From NCBI RefSeq assembly GCF_019112545.1, contig NW_025064881.1, positions 1,276,591 through 1,340,590 of the forward strand: a DNA stretch of 64,000 nucleotides. Direction: 5' to 3'. Source of the DNA: Guyanagaster necrorhizus. Its lineage: Eukaryota > Basidiomycota > Agaricomycetes > Agaricales > Physalacriaceae. This document shows positions 54,622-64,000 of the stretch, piece after piece (the first letter of the stretch is position 1; each line of letters starts with the position of its first letter). The translations under genes were made by a program, and so were the position numbers. Below the pieces are notes generated by a model, which saw only the letters and a program-made list of their open reading frames with translations, had not been told where the DNA came from and did not search any database.

Positions 54622-56782
54622 ATGCCGTCTGACGAAACCGTTCTCGCTGATCTGGGCTACAGACAAGAGTTCAAGAGAGACTTTTCTCGCTTCGAGCTCT
54701 TCGGACTGTCGTTCAGTATAATAGGCATCGTCCAATCGATTGCGTAGGTTTATGACTTGTCAAGTGCAGCAGAGTACTCAGTTCAGCCTTCGTCATATAG
54801 GTCTATACTTTCTTATTCAATCCCGTATGGAGGTCCTGTCTCCATGGTCTGGGGGGTAACTCTATCTATATCGCTTTGTAGTAAGATCTGCCAGCTCATA
54901 TCTTCCCCAGTGGTTAAGCGGATGCGCTTTTATAATCTGCATCGCTCTCGCCATGTCTGAACTTGGGTCGTCTGCGCCTACCTCCGGTGGTTTGTACTAT
55001 TGGACCTTCAAGTATTCGTCCCCGCGTTACCGTAAATTCTTTTCCTGGCTCATTGGCTGTGAGTATCTAGTTTCTGTTATGCGACTGTCACTCATAGGCA
55101 CTTAGACGTAAACACGATTGGATATATAGCCGGTGTAGCTGGTGTGGACTACAGTTGCGCTGTAGCAATATTGACGGCGGCCACTCTAGGCTCGAACGAT
55201 ACGTACTCCCCGACGACCGCTCAGATATAGTAAGTGTCATTCTTTTCATTTGAGGTCGCTTCTAAGGCAACTTCCGTAGTGGAGTATTTTGCGCCTTGCT
55301 AGTTTCTCATGCGCTATTGGCTAGTCTTGCGACAAAGGTTATAGCTAGACTACAGATCTTTTATGTTTTGCTCAATATTGCGTTAGTTTCCTTCTCTTTC
55401 TGGCTGAATAGCGCTACTCACGCAGTCTTTCCAGCGTGGTCTTTGCCATTGTAATCGCTCTTCCAGCAGTTACACCTGGAGAACTCAAGAACGACACAAA
55501 ATATGCGTTTGGTCACTTTGAAAATCGTGGGTTCTCCGCCCTTATTGACGTCATGTCTTCGATGATCTCACATCTTCCGTAGTTTCCGGATATCCCGACG
55601 GATTTGCGTTCTTCATGAGCTTCTTGGCGCCCCTTTGGACAATAGGTAATTGTTGTTTCTTCTTAATGAACGTACAAAGTGTGATCTTACGAATACGTCC
55701 AGGTGGTTTTGATGCTCCCGTGCATATCTCTGAAGAAGCAAAGAACGCGCGCACTGCCGTACCGTTTGCGATCATGAGCGCCACTGTCCTTGGATGCATT
55801 CTTGGATTTGGTTAGATCATCTTCCGCCCTGAATTCATTCTGCTTATCATGACGGTACAGCTGTTAATATCTGTTTGGTCTTAAATATGGGCACAGATTT
55901 AGTATCCATCATTTCAAGTCCCATAGGACAGCCAATGGCAACCGTGAGTACAAGAAGATCACTATAATCCAAGACGTGCTTACTTAACATGCCTTAGATT
56001 CTCTTCAATAGTCTAGGGACCAGGGGCACAATTGCATTCTGGGGGTTCATCATCATGTCCATGTAAGTCCTCATAATGAATTAATTAGGAACACATTTTC
56101 ATCCGTTCTTTAGGTATATGGCAGTGATGAACCTCGTACGTATAATGATTGCTTCCAGTGATCCGGTTGCTGACAACGATCTTAGCTCATTTCAGCTTCC
56201 AGGCAAACCTTCGCATTCTCCCGAGATGGCGCTCTCCCCTTGTCGACAGTTTTGTATACGATAAATTCTTACACAGGCACACCAACGAACTGTGTATGTG
56301 TATGTGCGTTTATTGCCGCTCTATTGGGCCTTCTATCGTTTGCGGGTACGACAGCGATCGGGGCCATTTTCACTATGGGTATAGCATGTCAATATGTCTG
56401 CTACTGTACTCCCGTCGTTGCCCGATTCATTGGAGGACAATCCTTCACTCCTGGCCCATTTAACCTTGGCAGAGCGGTATGGCCTTTCCACTCATTTCTC
56501 CAAGTCCTTACAAATCCATTTATACAGAGTGGTCCTGTCGCCTTTTTTGCATCGGCTTTCATGATATTCATGATAGTTGTGTTGTGTTTCCCAACTACAC
56601 CGGGACCGGCTGCTCAAGATATGAACTATTCCAGTGTAGTTGTTGGAGGAACCATCATAATGGCGTCGATGTATTACTTTGTTAGTGGACGGTTCTGGTT
56701 TGCTGGGCCTGTGGTAACCCTTCAAGACGAATGCGCGGAGAAGCGTTCGAGTGTGGGAACTTCTAGCCAAAGCTCTAGATGA
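54622..56782 (+). CDS. Amino-acid/GABA-type permease (APC superfamily), copy B
   Basis: Start ATG 54622 (MPSDETVLADLGYRQEF). The permease core reads RDFSRFELFGLSFSIIGIV, SILSYSIPYGGPVSMVWGW, MSELGSSAPTSGGLYYWTFK, YIAGVAGVDYSCAVAILTAA. It continues YPDGFAFFMSFLAPLWTIGG, DAPVHISEEAKNARTAVPFAI, FAFSRDGALPLSTVLYTIN, FTMGIACQYVCYCTPVVARF and, after removing a 51-nt in-frame intron (56477-56527), GPVAFFASAFMIFMIVVLCFP. About twelve hydrophobic segments and 500 residues, all exons open; the tail SSQSSR stops at 56782. It ends 266 bp from the repeat-peptide precursor, so it might supply amino acids or move a product. That role is inference; the substrate is not readable from sequence. Confidence 0.88.
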
Positions 56783-57047
56783 AAGTCGGAGTCTCTCCTT
56801 TACTTCCTTAGCTAACTCGACCTGTCAGGATCCTTCTATGAAACCCTAGCACAAGCTAAACCGTGTATTCTTTGTTGAACGTTTAGATACTATTGAGGTA
56901 CTATAATAACAATTTCATTGTTTCTACTATAGGCTCTCTACGCTTGAAAGAGACATCAGCTCTGCAGACAGCGGGAAGTCGCAATCTGCCGCAACATATC
57001 AAATGGTCAGCGTTGAAATATGCATCTAATTGCCCCTACCGACCTCG

Positions 57048-57615
57048 CTAGAAGGCAGTATCCGGGTTTTCTCCAGTAAGTCCTTCCATTGAAGCGGGTA
57101 CGTCAACACCTATAATGAAGTCAGTCCTCGGAGAACACATTCGCCAAAATTGGTTCCTTGACTTCGTTTGAAGGCAGTCCCTGGAGATGCTCCTTTGAGT
57201 TCTTCCATTGAGGCAGGCACGTCGATACCTGCGACACAGGGTCCATCATGATAAGTCCTGAACTGCGATCGATACTCATTTCCCCAATTCGGGGCACTCA
57301 CCTCGCTTGAAGGCGACATCTGGGGTTTCTCCCGTGAGTCCTTCCATCGAGGTGGGTACGTCAACACCTACGATGAATGGTCAGTCGGCCTTTGAAGAAC
57401 AGGACTTTAAATTTGGGTCACTGACTTCGCTTAAAAGCAGTATCAGGGGATGCCTCGGTGAGCTCTTCCATCGAGGAGGGAACGTCTATGCCTACGATGA
57501 ATGATAAGTCAGTCCTTGAAGAAAAGGGCTTCAAGTTTGAGTCACTGACTTCGTTTAAAAGCAGTATCGGGGGATGCCGCGGTGAGCTCTTCCATCGAAG
57601 CGGGAACATCGACGC
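57048..57615. repeat. Five tandem exon-intron units (about 115-140 bp each)
   Basis: Units start near 57615, 57491, 57367, 57228 and 57109 on the minus strand. The conserved block covers the 66-nt exon; the introns after units 1 and 2 are also alike (GTCAGTGAC...CATTCATCGTAG). The others have diverged. Confidence 0.9.
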
Positions 57616-57791
57616 CTGTAATGAGATAGAGGTTTGGTCAGTTCGGATGAGAACTCGATTTGCTGGTTCTGCTTACTTGGCGCTAAGAAAATTATATCAG
57701 TATCACGGTTCATCGTTAAACTTTGAAACATACCGGGCGCAGCATGAACAAAGGCAGCGAACAAGGCAACGGTGATCAAGGATAGCTTCAT
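57048..57791 (-). CDS. Secreted repeat-peptide precursor with five KEX2-type units (candidate dikaritin-like RiPP precursor)
   Basis: ATG 57791 opens a signal peptide (KLSLITVALFAAFVHAAPG). Six exons: 57791-57734, 57615-57550, 57491-57426, 57367-57302, 57228-57163 and 57109-57048, totalling 384 nt (127 residues). Exons 2-5 are each exactly 66 nt, phase-1 at both ends, and each encodes one unit. The consensus first half is [SG]-[VI]-DVP-x-SMEEL and the second half is T-x-ASPDTAF, followed by Lys-Arg. The fifth unit ends ...PDTAF at the stop without Lys-Arg. Secretory entry plus Lys-Arg-separated near-identical units is the layout of precursors of ustiloxin/victorin-type cyclic peptides and of KEX2-processed repeat proteins. 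The adjacent divergent UstYa pair supports the former. The product, its modification and its activity are unknown. Each unit has one Phe and no Tyr or Trp. Confidence 0.85.
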
Positions 57792-58307
57792 GTTTCTGGG
57801 CAATGAGAAGGGCAACAAGCAAGTAGTTGAACTGGTAGAAGATTGGTGAATGAATTATCTCAACTGGGTGCCATACTCGCCTTTTATCCTTTCCGTAGGG
57901 ATATTTCGGAAACATAAAAACGGTATCATGTCCGAGTAATGAATGAGTTTTCCGGGTTATTATTATTAGACCGTATTCGTTGGAAAATCGTGTTGAGAAG
58001 CGCCTGCCAGTACGTATGTTGCCACCGAGGATGTACTATGGCAAGTCGACTACCAGGCATCGGCCTCCCGGACCGTCAAATTCTTTAAACAATCACAAAA
58101 TTTACCATGTTGATCGCGATGCAATGAAGAAGTCTAAAAAAAGGCAACTCGCGAGAAGAACGTGTAGAAACTCACACATCTATTTCACTTTTCATAATTC
58201 TAGGACAAGCTGACAATCATGAAGGTCAAATGTTATTGCGGCGTGGGTTCAAGAATGAGACGAATTGTGGGCACTAAATTCTCCCGTCGTTGCCTATCTA
58301 GTACATG
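57792..58307. other. Intergenic; upstream region of the peptide precursor
   Basis: Promoter of the precursor and terminator of the UstYa gene. No gene seen. Confidence 0.4.
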
Positions 58308-58948
58308 CTAAACATTTCCTCCAATTGCCTGGTTCCTTCCCAACGCCTCATAGACAACCCTCCAATCCCGACAGGTTTGAGTACGACGGCTGGCAACGGC
58401 GTGATGATCAGGGTCGCCTGAAATGACGCTTTCGAGATTGAGATCAGAGCGGCAGAAGAGCATCTGACGAAGGTAATTCAGACAGTGTGTGGCCGCCGCC
58501 GCTTCCTTGGCGTCCTTGTTAATCATGTCCTGCTCTTGAGCGGCATAGAACAATCGAATAATATCCAAACAACGAAGTTGGTGGAAGAAGGATGGAAGAT
58601 AAGGGGTATGATTGGGGCCGAGATGGACGATTCCGCCGCCTGGTGCTAAAGCGGACCATTGCGCATTGTTATACGTTGTTGAGTTCAGCTGGTAATTGAC
58701 TGTGTTCTCAAGATCCATAGTGACGGATGGAAGAGGACCGATGTCCCAAACAGCAACAGCATCGGTCAAAACTTTCCCTGCCAGTGGTGATCCTGTTTAA
58801 CATTGTCACTGAACGAAGGAAATGATGGCTTACAGGAATCTGCTGAGAGATCAGGTTTCTGAGATGTCACGAAGGCACTTCTCATCAAAAGATAACCGCA
58901 GATAGATGCTGGTAGGATAGCGATTAACGCCTTATACTGGCCCCGCAT
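58308..58948 (-). CDS. UstYa/DUF3328 family oxidase, copy B1
   Basis: Two exons from ATG 58948. N-terminal signal-anchor ALIAILPASICGYLLMRSAF, then after one intron (SW|KVLTDAVAVWDIGPLPSVTMD). The domain continues NSTTYNNAQWSALAPGGGI, HTPYLPSFFHQLRCLDIIR, THCLNYLRQMLFCRSDLNLES and TCRDWRVVYEALGRN, stop 58308. UstYa-type enzymes are membrane-bound and carry two His/Cys motifs (HxxHC and HC-x-NYLRQ) needed for oxidative cyclisation of RiPP cores. Here the first motif reads HQLRC: the second His is Arg. The second motif is intact. It is divergent from B2 and next to the repeat-peptide precursor. The family is sure (PF11807 type); activity is uncertain because of the substitution. Confidence 0.85.
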
Positions 58949-59340
58949 GGTAACCAGTCTCGAGTCGAAGAATGGAATAAGTACGAAGGCAAGTTTGAAA
59001 GGCTACGCAAGACTCCTCACTCAGCGGCTTATATTTGATTATGTCGTAAAAAAAACTGTCCTGCGACTTTGTTTTCGTTTGCTTCCTTTCGGTTCCTTGA
59101 CCCCATCGTCAACGTGCAGACTACTGGGCGTCTTAATGTTCGCAACGGTGGAAGCATTGTGTCAACATTTTGTGGTCGAGACATCGAAAATCAAACTGGT
59201 TTCCAGATATAGTGAATCCTAGCGAACAAGTTAACATCAGAATACGGGCCTTGCTGAAATGACTGGCATGTCATGAGCCGTAATTAGGCCCTATAAATGG
59301 ATGTGTTAACATTTAACACGAGTTTTGATCGATTTAATTA
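58949..59340. promoter_or_regulatory. Bidirectional promoter of the UstYa pair
   Basis: 392 bp between the two divergent starts, suggesting shared control. No specific operator recognised. Confidence 0.4.
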
Positions 59341-60087
59341 ATGTTCACCATTGAGCTCCAGGGTCTTCGAACGTATACACGTACCTCCATGATGATGCAG
59401 TCCCAAGGGTGGAGATACATGGCTATGTTCTCAGCAAGCACATTTATTCTTCTTTTCTCAATGGCCACAGTCTTCCACAGCGTCTCTACTCATGTTCTCG
59501 AGATTAATGGAGTAGAACAGAGTGCCGATCACCGAACATACAGTAAGCATCCATTTGTATGCCGCAGAGGAATTGAATGACCTGACCCGGGACTTGTCAA
59601 AGCCTTCATAGACAACGACTTCCCAGAACTTTTGCCACTAGACCTTCCTGACGTGCTCCTCACAGTGGAGGAGACTCGACACTACGGGATTTCAGGACTT
59701 GATGACCGTGAAGAATGGGCGTCTTCCGCGGCGTACGGTTTTGGGTATCTGCGCCTGGGCGAGGAAAAAAGGCGGTTTGCACTCTCGATGTGGCATCAGC
59801 TACATTGTTTACGAACAATACGGTTGGCCATGGAGGGGCACCACGATACAGGCATGCGAGGGCATATGCAGCACTGTCTTACCTACCTCCGACAAATGAT
59901 TCTCTGCCATCCCGACCTTACGCTGGAGCCGGCGGATATGTTAACTCGAAACTACGAAATCAAGAGAGTGGGGGCTACACATGTCTGTAAAGACTGGTCG
60001 AAGGTGTACGAGGAGATGGAAAGAAATGTGAATGCTACGACGAGTCGAAATTCGGATAGACTGTCAACGGCCAAAGTTGGAAATTGA
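59341..60087 (+). CDS. UstYa/DUF3328 family oxidase, copy B2
   Basis: Start ATG 59341; internal Met codons at 59389-59398 (MMMQSQGWRYMAMF) could also be used. TM anchor FSASTFILLFSMATVFHSV. After an intron joined as HRTY|NNDFPELLPLDLPDVLL come YGFGYLRLGEEKRRFALS, the canonical first motif MWHQLHCLRTIRLAM, the second motif HMQHCLTYLRQMILCHPDLTLEPADML and GATHVCKDWSKVYEEME, stop 60087. Both histidine motifs are complete, so this is the likely catalytic partner of B1. Divergent pair, 392 bp apart; the pair is duplicated as dead copies at 45.1-46.6 kb. Confidence 0.88.
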
Positions 60088-61319
60088 TCAGTGGGGCGGG
60101 TTCGGGATTTCCCGAACATTCGATCGATTAGGATTTTTTTTTTTGGCGACCTTATTTGTATACTTGAACTTGGTACAATATCTTCAATGTCTCTGAGCGG
60201 CTGAGCGCTCGACGTAAGCGTCGTAACGGAAGGCGACCGACGCAATGATCTGATTTTGCATGTATGGTTTTCATAAAAGTCGTTCATTGCGCAGTACTGA
60301 AGAAGGATCCCGAATATCGCAGTGTGTTGTCCATCAACATCACTCTTCCACTAGGAAGGCGGACTGTCATAGCGGACATCCCTGGACTGTCGTGCCACCC
60401 CGCATAACGGCATTCTAATTTATCCACAAAATATGCCCCGGCATCACTAGCCGAAGACAGCGGCATTCGAAGCCACTTATTGTACTCCCTGTGCGCCCTG
60501 AATTTAGTGACAGACTTTACCAGGGCTGGCGGGAGCCAAGGAAACCCATTTATGCGGAACCCTACGCAAGTATGTGGAACGTTCAAATACATATCATTCC
60601 TAGGTGGCGCACTCTGGATCCTACGCTCGCAACCATAGGCGTGGATGGAAATTAATCATTCGACAGCAATATCCGGCTCGGAACCATTATATTCCTTCCC
60701 TTCCCTGAAATGAGGATGCGGCGGGATGCATCAAATCTCGTTTTGATATCTCTTTGGGGACGAGCGATTGGGCCATCTTCCGGTAATCATACATCTATCT
60801 TTTGACAGATTACACTTGCCCATCATCCATTGCATAGGGTAAACCACACGACTCCCCGAGCAGACACAACGGAGAACTTGTATGCTCTTGGGTCATGTTC
60901 AGCTGCTGCGGACCCACAGGAAGCGTCATGGCTATCGCAAAATCGAAGATATTCATAGGAAATTTACATTGACAGACATTGGAAGAGATTCTATATCAGT
61001 ATGCTTGACGGTGATGACTTTTGGATATGATGTCAACGCCGCTCGGTCAGAAGTTGGCTGGACCGTTACGTTCCGTCTTGGGCTCTTCTTATATCGACAA
61101 GGCCAATTCCACATGTTGGAGACACGTCACACGGTTCGATGCCACTCCACTGAATATCTCTCGTCCTGGTCTTCTCTTCGAAATACTCATCTGATAGCTG
61201 GACATCGACCTGGCCATTGTCCGTCCAGTCGCTATTCGCGCACCAGTTATATCTCTTTCGGAGCTTGAAGCTTCGACAATTCGGTCCTTTCCTCCATTTC
61301 CTAGATATTTTCTACGATT
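60088..61319. other. Intergenic; one unassigned minus-strand frame
   Basis: 60284-60592 (-) is open for 102 residues (MYLNVPHTCVGFRING...), with no recognised family or signal. Poly-T at 60134-60144. Confidence 0.3.
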
Positions 61320-62651
61320 ATGACGGGTCCCCGCCTTGAGCCGTCTTACGCGCCCGCCGGAGAATCGGCGGCTGATTTGTTGGTGGAGCGGTCCAATCTT
61401 AATGGCATGGCGCTTTCCTTAGTTGCTTACGGTAAAGCAGTTTCTCCGCCTATTAGCCAATCATATGTGACCAAGACCTAGGCATTCTCTTCACCATGGC
61501 CATTCAATGTTATTCCGGTCTTTTATCTATGCGTGCACGGCGGGGAACAACGCAGTGGTGGTTATGGATATACGTCACTACTGTTTTGGCACTAGCGACT
61601 GTGGCGATCGGAGGAAACCAGAAATTCACTGAAATGACATACATCGATTATCGAGACTACCCTGGAGGTCCCAATGCCTTTACTACGGACTTTTATGCAA
61701 CGCCAATAAATCTAATGTGTTTTATGTGGTTCGTCGCTTCTCTCATCATGTATCTAATGCTTGTAGTGACCTTCAAAACAGTTATGTCTCTTTGGGCTGG
61801 TTTGCCGATGGCCTCGTCGTATGTTCTTGCTGCTAGAGGATAGAATGTTTACTGACCTTTTCGTGACTTCAGCTGTATCGGTTTTTCGTCATATATAACC
61901 GCAGTATTTGGGTTGCCCTAGTCCCAGCTGTTCTTTTTTTGGCCGGAATAGGTTAGTCAAGACACTCGTGGCGTTTATTCAAGTGCTTAGCTTTGCAACC
62001 TGTAGGTACCTCTACCGGCCTCGTTGTCTCCATCGCCAAGTCCGAGGAAAGCTTTTGGGCTAATTCCAGTGTCCATTTTGGTATTGCGTACTGGACGATA
62101 TCTGTGTCTCTCAATGTCATTTTCACCTGCCTGATCATCACCCGACTTCTTATAATACGCAGACAAGTTAAAGCGATTATAGGTTCCAGTCATGGAACAC
62201 ATTACACGTCTATCGTTGCAATTCTGGTCGAGTCTGCCTCGTTGTATTCTGGGTGGGCGTTGGTCTTTCTGATTACTTACGCTCGGAACAGCTGGGTACA
62301 GAACATACTGCTCCCACCACTGGGTCAAATACAGGTCCGTCAATGGTCCGGATTGCATCTGGCTGTTCTTTATTCATGGCTGTACAGGGCATCGCACCTC
62401 TGCTTATCATAATGAGGGTTGTCAGTGGAAGAGCTTGGAGTAAAAGCACAGACTTCAATACATCCTCAATGCAATTCACGCCAGCATCTTACCAAAGGAG
62501 TGGTCCCACTAACCTCGTTCCATTAAATCACTTGTCGTCGTGCTCTCATTGGACCACTGAGACGAGCGCCATCCCAACGATTTCCAACGAATCTGACGTA
62601 TATAAACCCGTTCCTGCCTCAAATCAGGATGTGGAGGCCCGTGCCAGATAG
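61320..62651 (+). CDS. Seven-TM agaricomycete membrane protein, copy B
   Basis: Start ATG 61320 (MTGPRLEPSYAPAGES). Segments: SNLNGMALSLVAYGILFTMAIQC, WWLWIYVTTVLALATVAIGGN, TEMTYIDYRDYPGGPNAF, LYRFFVIYNRSIWVALVPAVL, FGIAYWTISVSLNVIFTCLI, YTSIVAILVESASLYSGWAL and GIAPLLIIMRVVSGRAW, then a Ser/Pro-rich cytosolic tail to TAG 62651. The seven-helix layout and short N-terminus are typical of a large agaricomycete family sometimes called GPCR-like; no ligand or coupling is known. Intact, unlike its paralogue at 42.2 kb. Proximity to the peptide cluster is noted without a proven link. Confidence 0.78.
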
Positions 62652-63321
62652 CAGGCCAGGGACGTTTGGAGTGTACTGTATTTGTATGCTTAATCGAGGG
62701 AACAATCGCGATACCATACTTGATTTATTTGGATGTATAACGGTTTGAAGAGACTTGTAAAGGTCGGCGTGTGTTACGTCAAGGGGTTTGAGATGCGCAG
62801 TTTTCTATTGGCAATGTCCGTAAGTCTCGCAGCTATTGTGGGCAGGGTGGGATTCATCCCAGCTGAACAAATTCCTCCAGTCGTGACGCAGGAAGCGGCA
62901 ATACACGCTCGCAGGCTATGAAGGGAAAAAGAAGATCCCTACCTAACTAAGTTAGTTCGGAGGGTAAGAAGATTCAGGCAGGAGAATGTCCCAGCATCGA
63001 AGCACGGATAATCTTTCTAATTCTTCTGGTGCAGAGACCAAGCAGAGACCATCAAAGCGGTCGAAGCTCAAGAAACGGCGAAGAAATGATGAGGATACGA
63101 CAGCTTTCTCCGAGAAGCACTGGGGCGTCTGTAGCCACAATGTATGTTTTATGCAGAAACAGTGTTCTGACTTCAATCTGACTGTGACCGAGCCGCGGCA
63201 GAAATGTCGGCGCTGAGTCTGGACCGCCGGTACAACAACTGAGGTTGAATCCTACCTCCACCACATTAACGTCTGGCACCGGCGGTTATTGGCGATCATC
63301 CAGTAACTCGCTCTCGTGTAG
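62652..63321. other. Upstream region of the second EZH2-like gene; possible basic N-terminal exon
   Basis: 62986-63216 (+) is open from an ATG as MSQHRSTDNLSNSSGAETKQ with a basic run (KRSKLKKRRRN). 63240-63303 reads VESYLHHINVWHRRLLAIIQ, which could be the exon before 63322, but the intervening 19 nt is too short for an intron. The true gene start is therefore unresolved. Confidence 0.35.
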
Positions 63322-64000
63322 CTTGCGTTCGTATTAATGTTATTAAGCGCCTTAGTGCCGCATATGATTATAATTACAATGTCCGCCAGGGAAATCAACG
63401 GTTCGTGTGCGTGCGAACTCGAAACTCTAACCTTGTTCTCCGTCGTCAAACTCGTCTTCACTTGATGAATGACCGCCTCGATCCTGCTCTGAGCGTCTAT
63501 AAACAAGTTTTTGACGAGTTTTACGCTTGGGAGCAAGCCGATACTCGCACCTACATCCAGTACCTTGCAGCCAATGCAGAATCGGACGACGGTGAAGAAT
63601 GGGATGATGATTTTTTCAAGTTCGACGATCATTTACCTTCTGTGATGGATGAGGGCGACGACAACGACGATTGCGGTTTTCTGGTACAGTCGTTCGATCC
63701 CGATGGATCGATTCGAGATCGCCGTAAAGTTCCGTGTGTAGAAATTCAAGCGCGGATCCCCCTCGAGTTTCAGCATCCGTTGAAGTACGAGATGTGCACC
63801 CCGGATTCGAAGAATGCGGGGCAATCCACTTCTTTTAACTCTGATGAAGTGCTGAGCTTCATACCTTACGCAGACGATGAGGCTTTTCCGTTAGAGGAGT
63901 TTTTGAATCCAGAAAACCTAAAGCCGTTTCGGAATTTTGCATGGCAGACAGAAGATTTTAAAGATCCTGATGGTATGTATGGGTTTCGTCTCTGGAATGG
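63322..64000 (+). CDS. EZH2-like protein, copy B (N-terminal part, runs off the right edge)
   Basis: After an acceptor at 63321 the frame reads CVRINVIKRLSAAYDYNY, NQRFVCVRTRNSNLVLRRQ, VYKQVFDEFYAWEQADTRTYIQYL, an acidic run, CTPDSKNAG, VLSFIPYADDEAFPLEEFL and FAWQTEDFKDPDG, then a GTATGT donor at 63973. These segments align with copy A (VFDQFYVWEQEEARAHIQSL; LPFIPFADDPSFPLAEYL; WQVDFVDPDG). The intron after DPDG is at the same position in both. CXC and SET domains would lie beyond the window. It carries about 70 N-terminal residues that copy A lacks. The start is not determined. Confidence 0.75.

Noticed and set aside
50030..60470. Weak similarity between 50037-50085 and 60415-60465 (AGAYF-like text on the minus strand)
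   Set aside because: Only about 45 bp with many mismatches; could be chance, so not counted as another duplicated gene.
1..64000. CRISPR array, rRNA, tRNA or bacterial-type operon
   Set aside because: No regularly spaced identical repeats, no rRNA text and no convincing tRNA; dense spliceosomal introns show a fungal nuclear genome.

Overview
The window is nuclear DNA of a filamentous basidiomycete, most likely an agaricomycete. Genes are broken by many 45-60 nt introns. The protein families also fit: agaricomycete-type F-box proteins, an expanded 7-TM family, UstYa/DUF3328 proteins and But2-like proteins. Density is about one gene per 2 kb. No rRNA, tRNA or CRISPR array was found. All exon structures were read by eye from splice signals and family knowledge, so individual junctions are provisional.

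Left third (1-26 kb), mostly housekeeping: a MYND zinc-finger protein cut by the edge (-), NAD-type malic enzyme (-), a four-TM MARVEL-like protein (+), siroheme synthase MET1 (+), kinetochore protein SPC25 (-), a degenerate repeat zone (8.8-9.9 kb), a decayed F-box/LRR-type gene (-), a 207-bp MITE-like element, dihydroxyacetone kinase (+), three tandem F-box paralogues (14.9-23.6 kb, +) and a cation diffusion facilitator (+).

Middle (26-42 kb): a GNAT acetyltransferase (+), a low-complexity protein (+), an amino-acid permease relic (-), an EZH2-like SET-domain methyltransferase (-), AP-3 delta adaptin (+), and a tandem duplication of [APH-fold kinase + small conserved protein]. In that duplication the second kinase is dead and both small genes are intact.

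Right third (42-64 kb), accessory: a dead 7-TM gene, a dead divergent UstYa pair, an intact P450, a But2-like gene and a second GNAT. After these comes the most interesting block: an intact amino-acid permease (54.6-56.8 kb), a secreted repeat-peptide precursor (57.05-57.79 kb, -) and an intact divergent UstYa pair (58.3-60.1 kb). A 7-TM gene and the start of a second EZH2-like gene follow.

The precursor has a signal peptide followed by five near-identical 20-residue units joined by Lys-Arg. Each unit is encoded by its own symmetric exon. A KEX2-type repeat precursor beside two UstYa oxidases is the signature of a dikaritin-type fungal RiPP cluster, so I propose 54.6-60.1 kb as a candidate new one. 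Five families (GNAT, permease, UstYa pair, 7-TM, EZH2) occur twice in the window. In three of the five the left copy is broken, which suggests an old segmental duplication followed by rearrangement and asymmetric decay.
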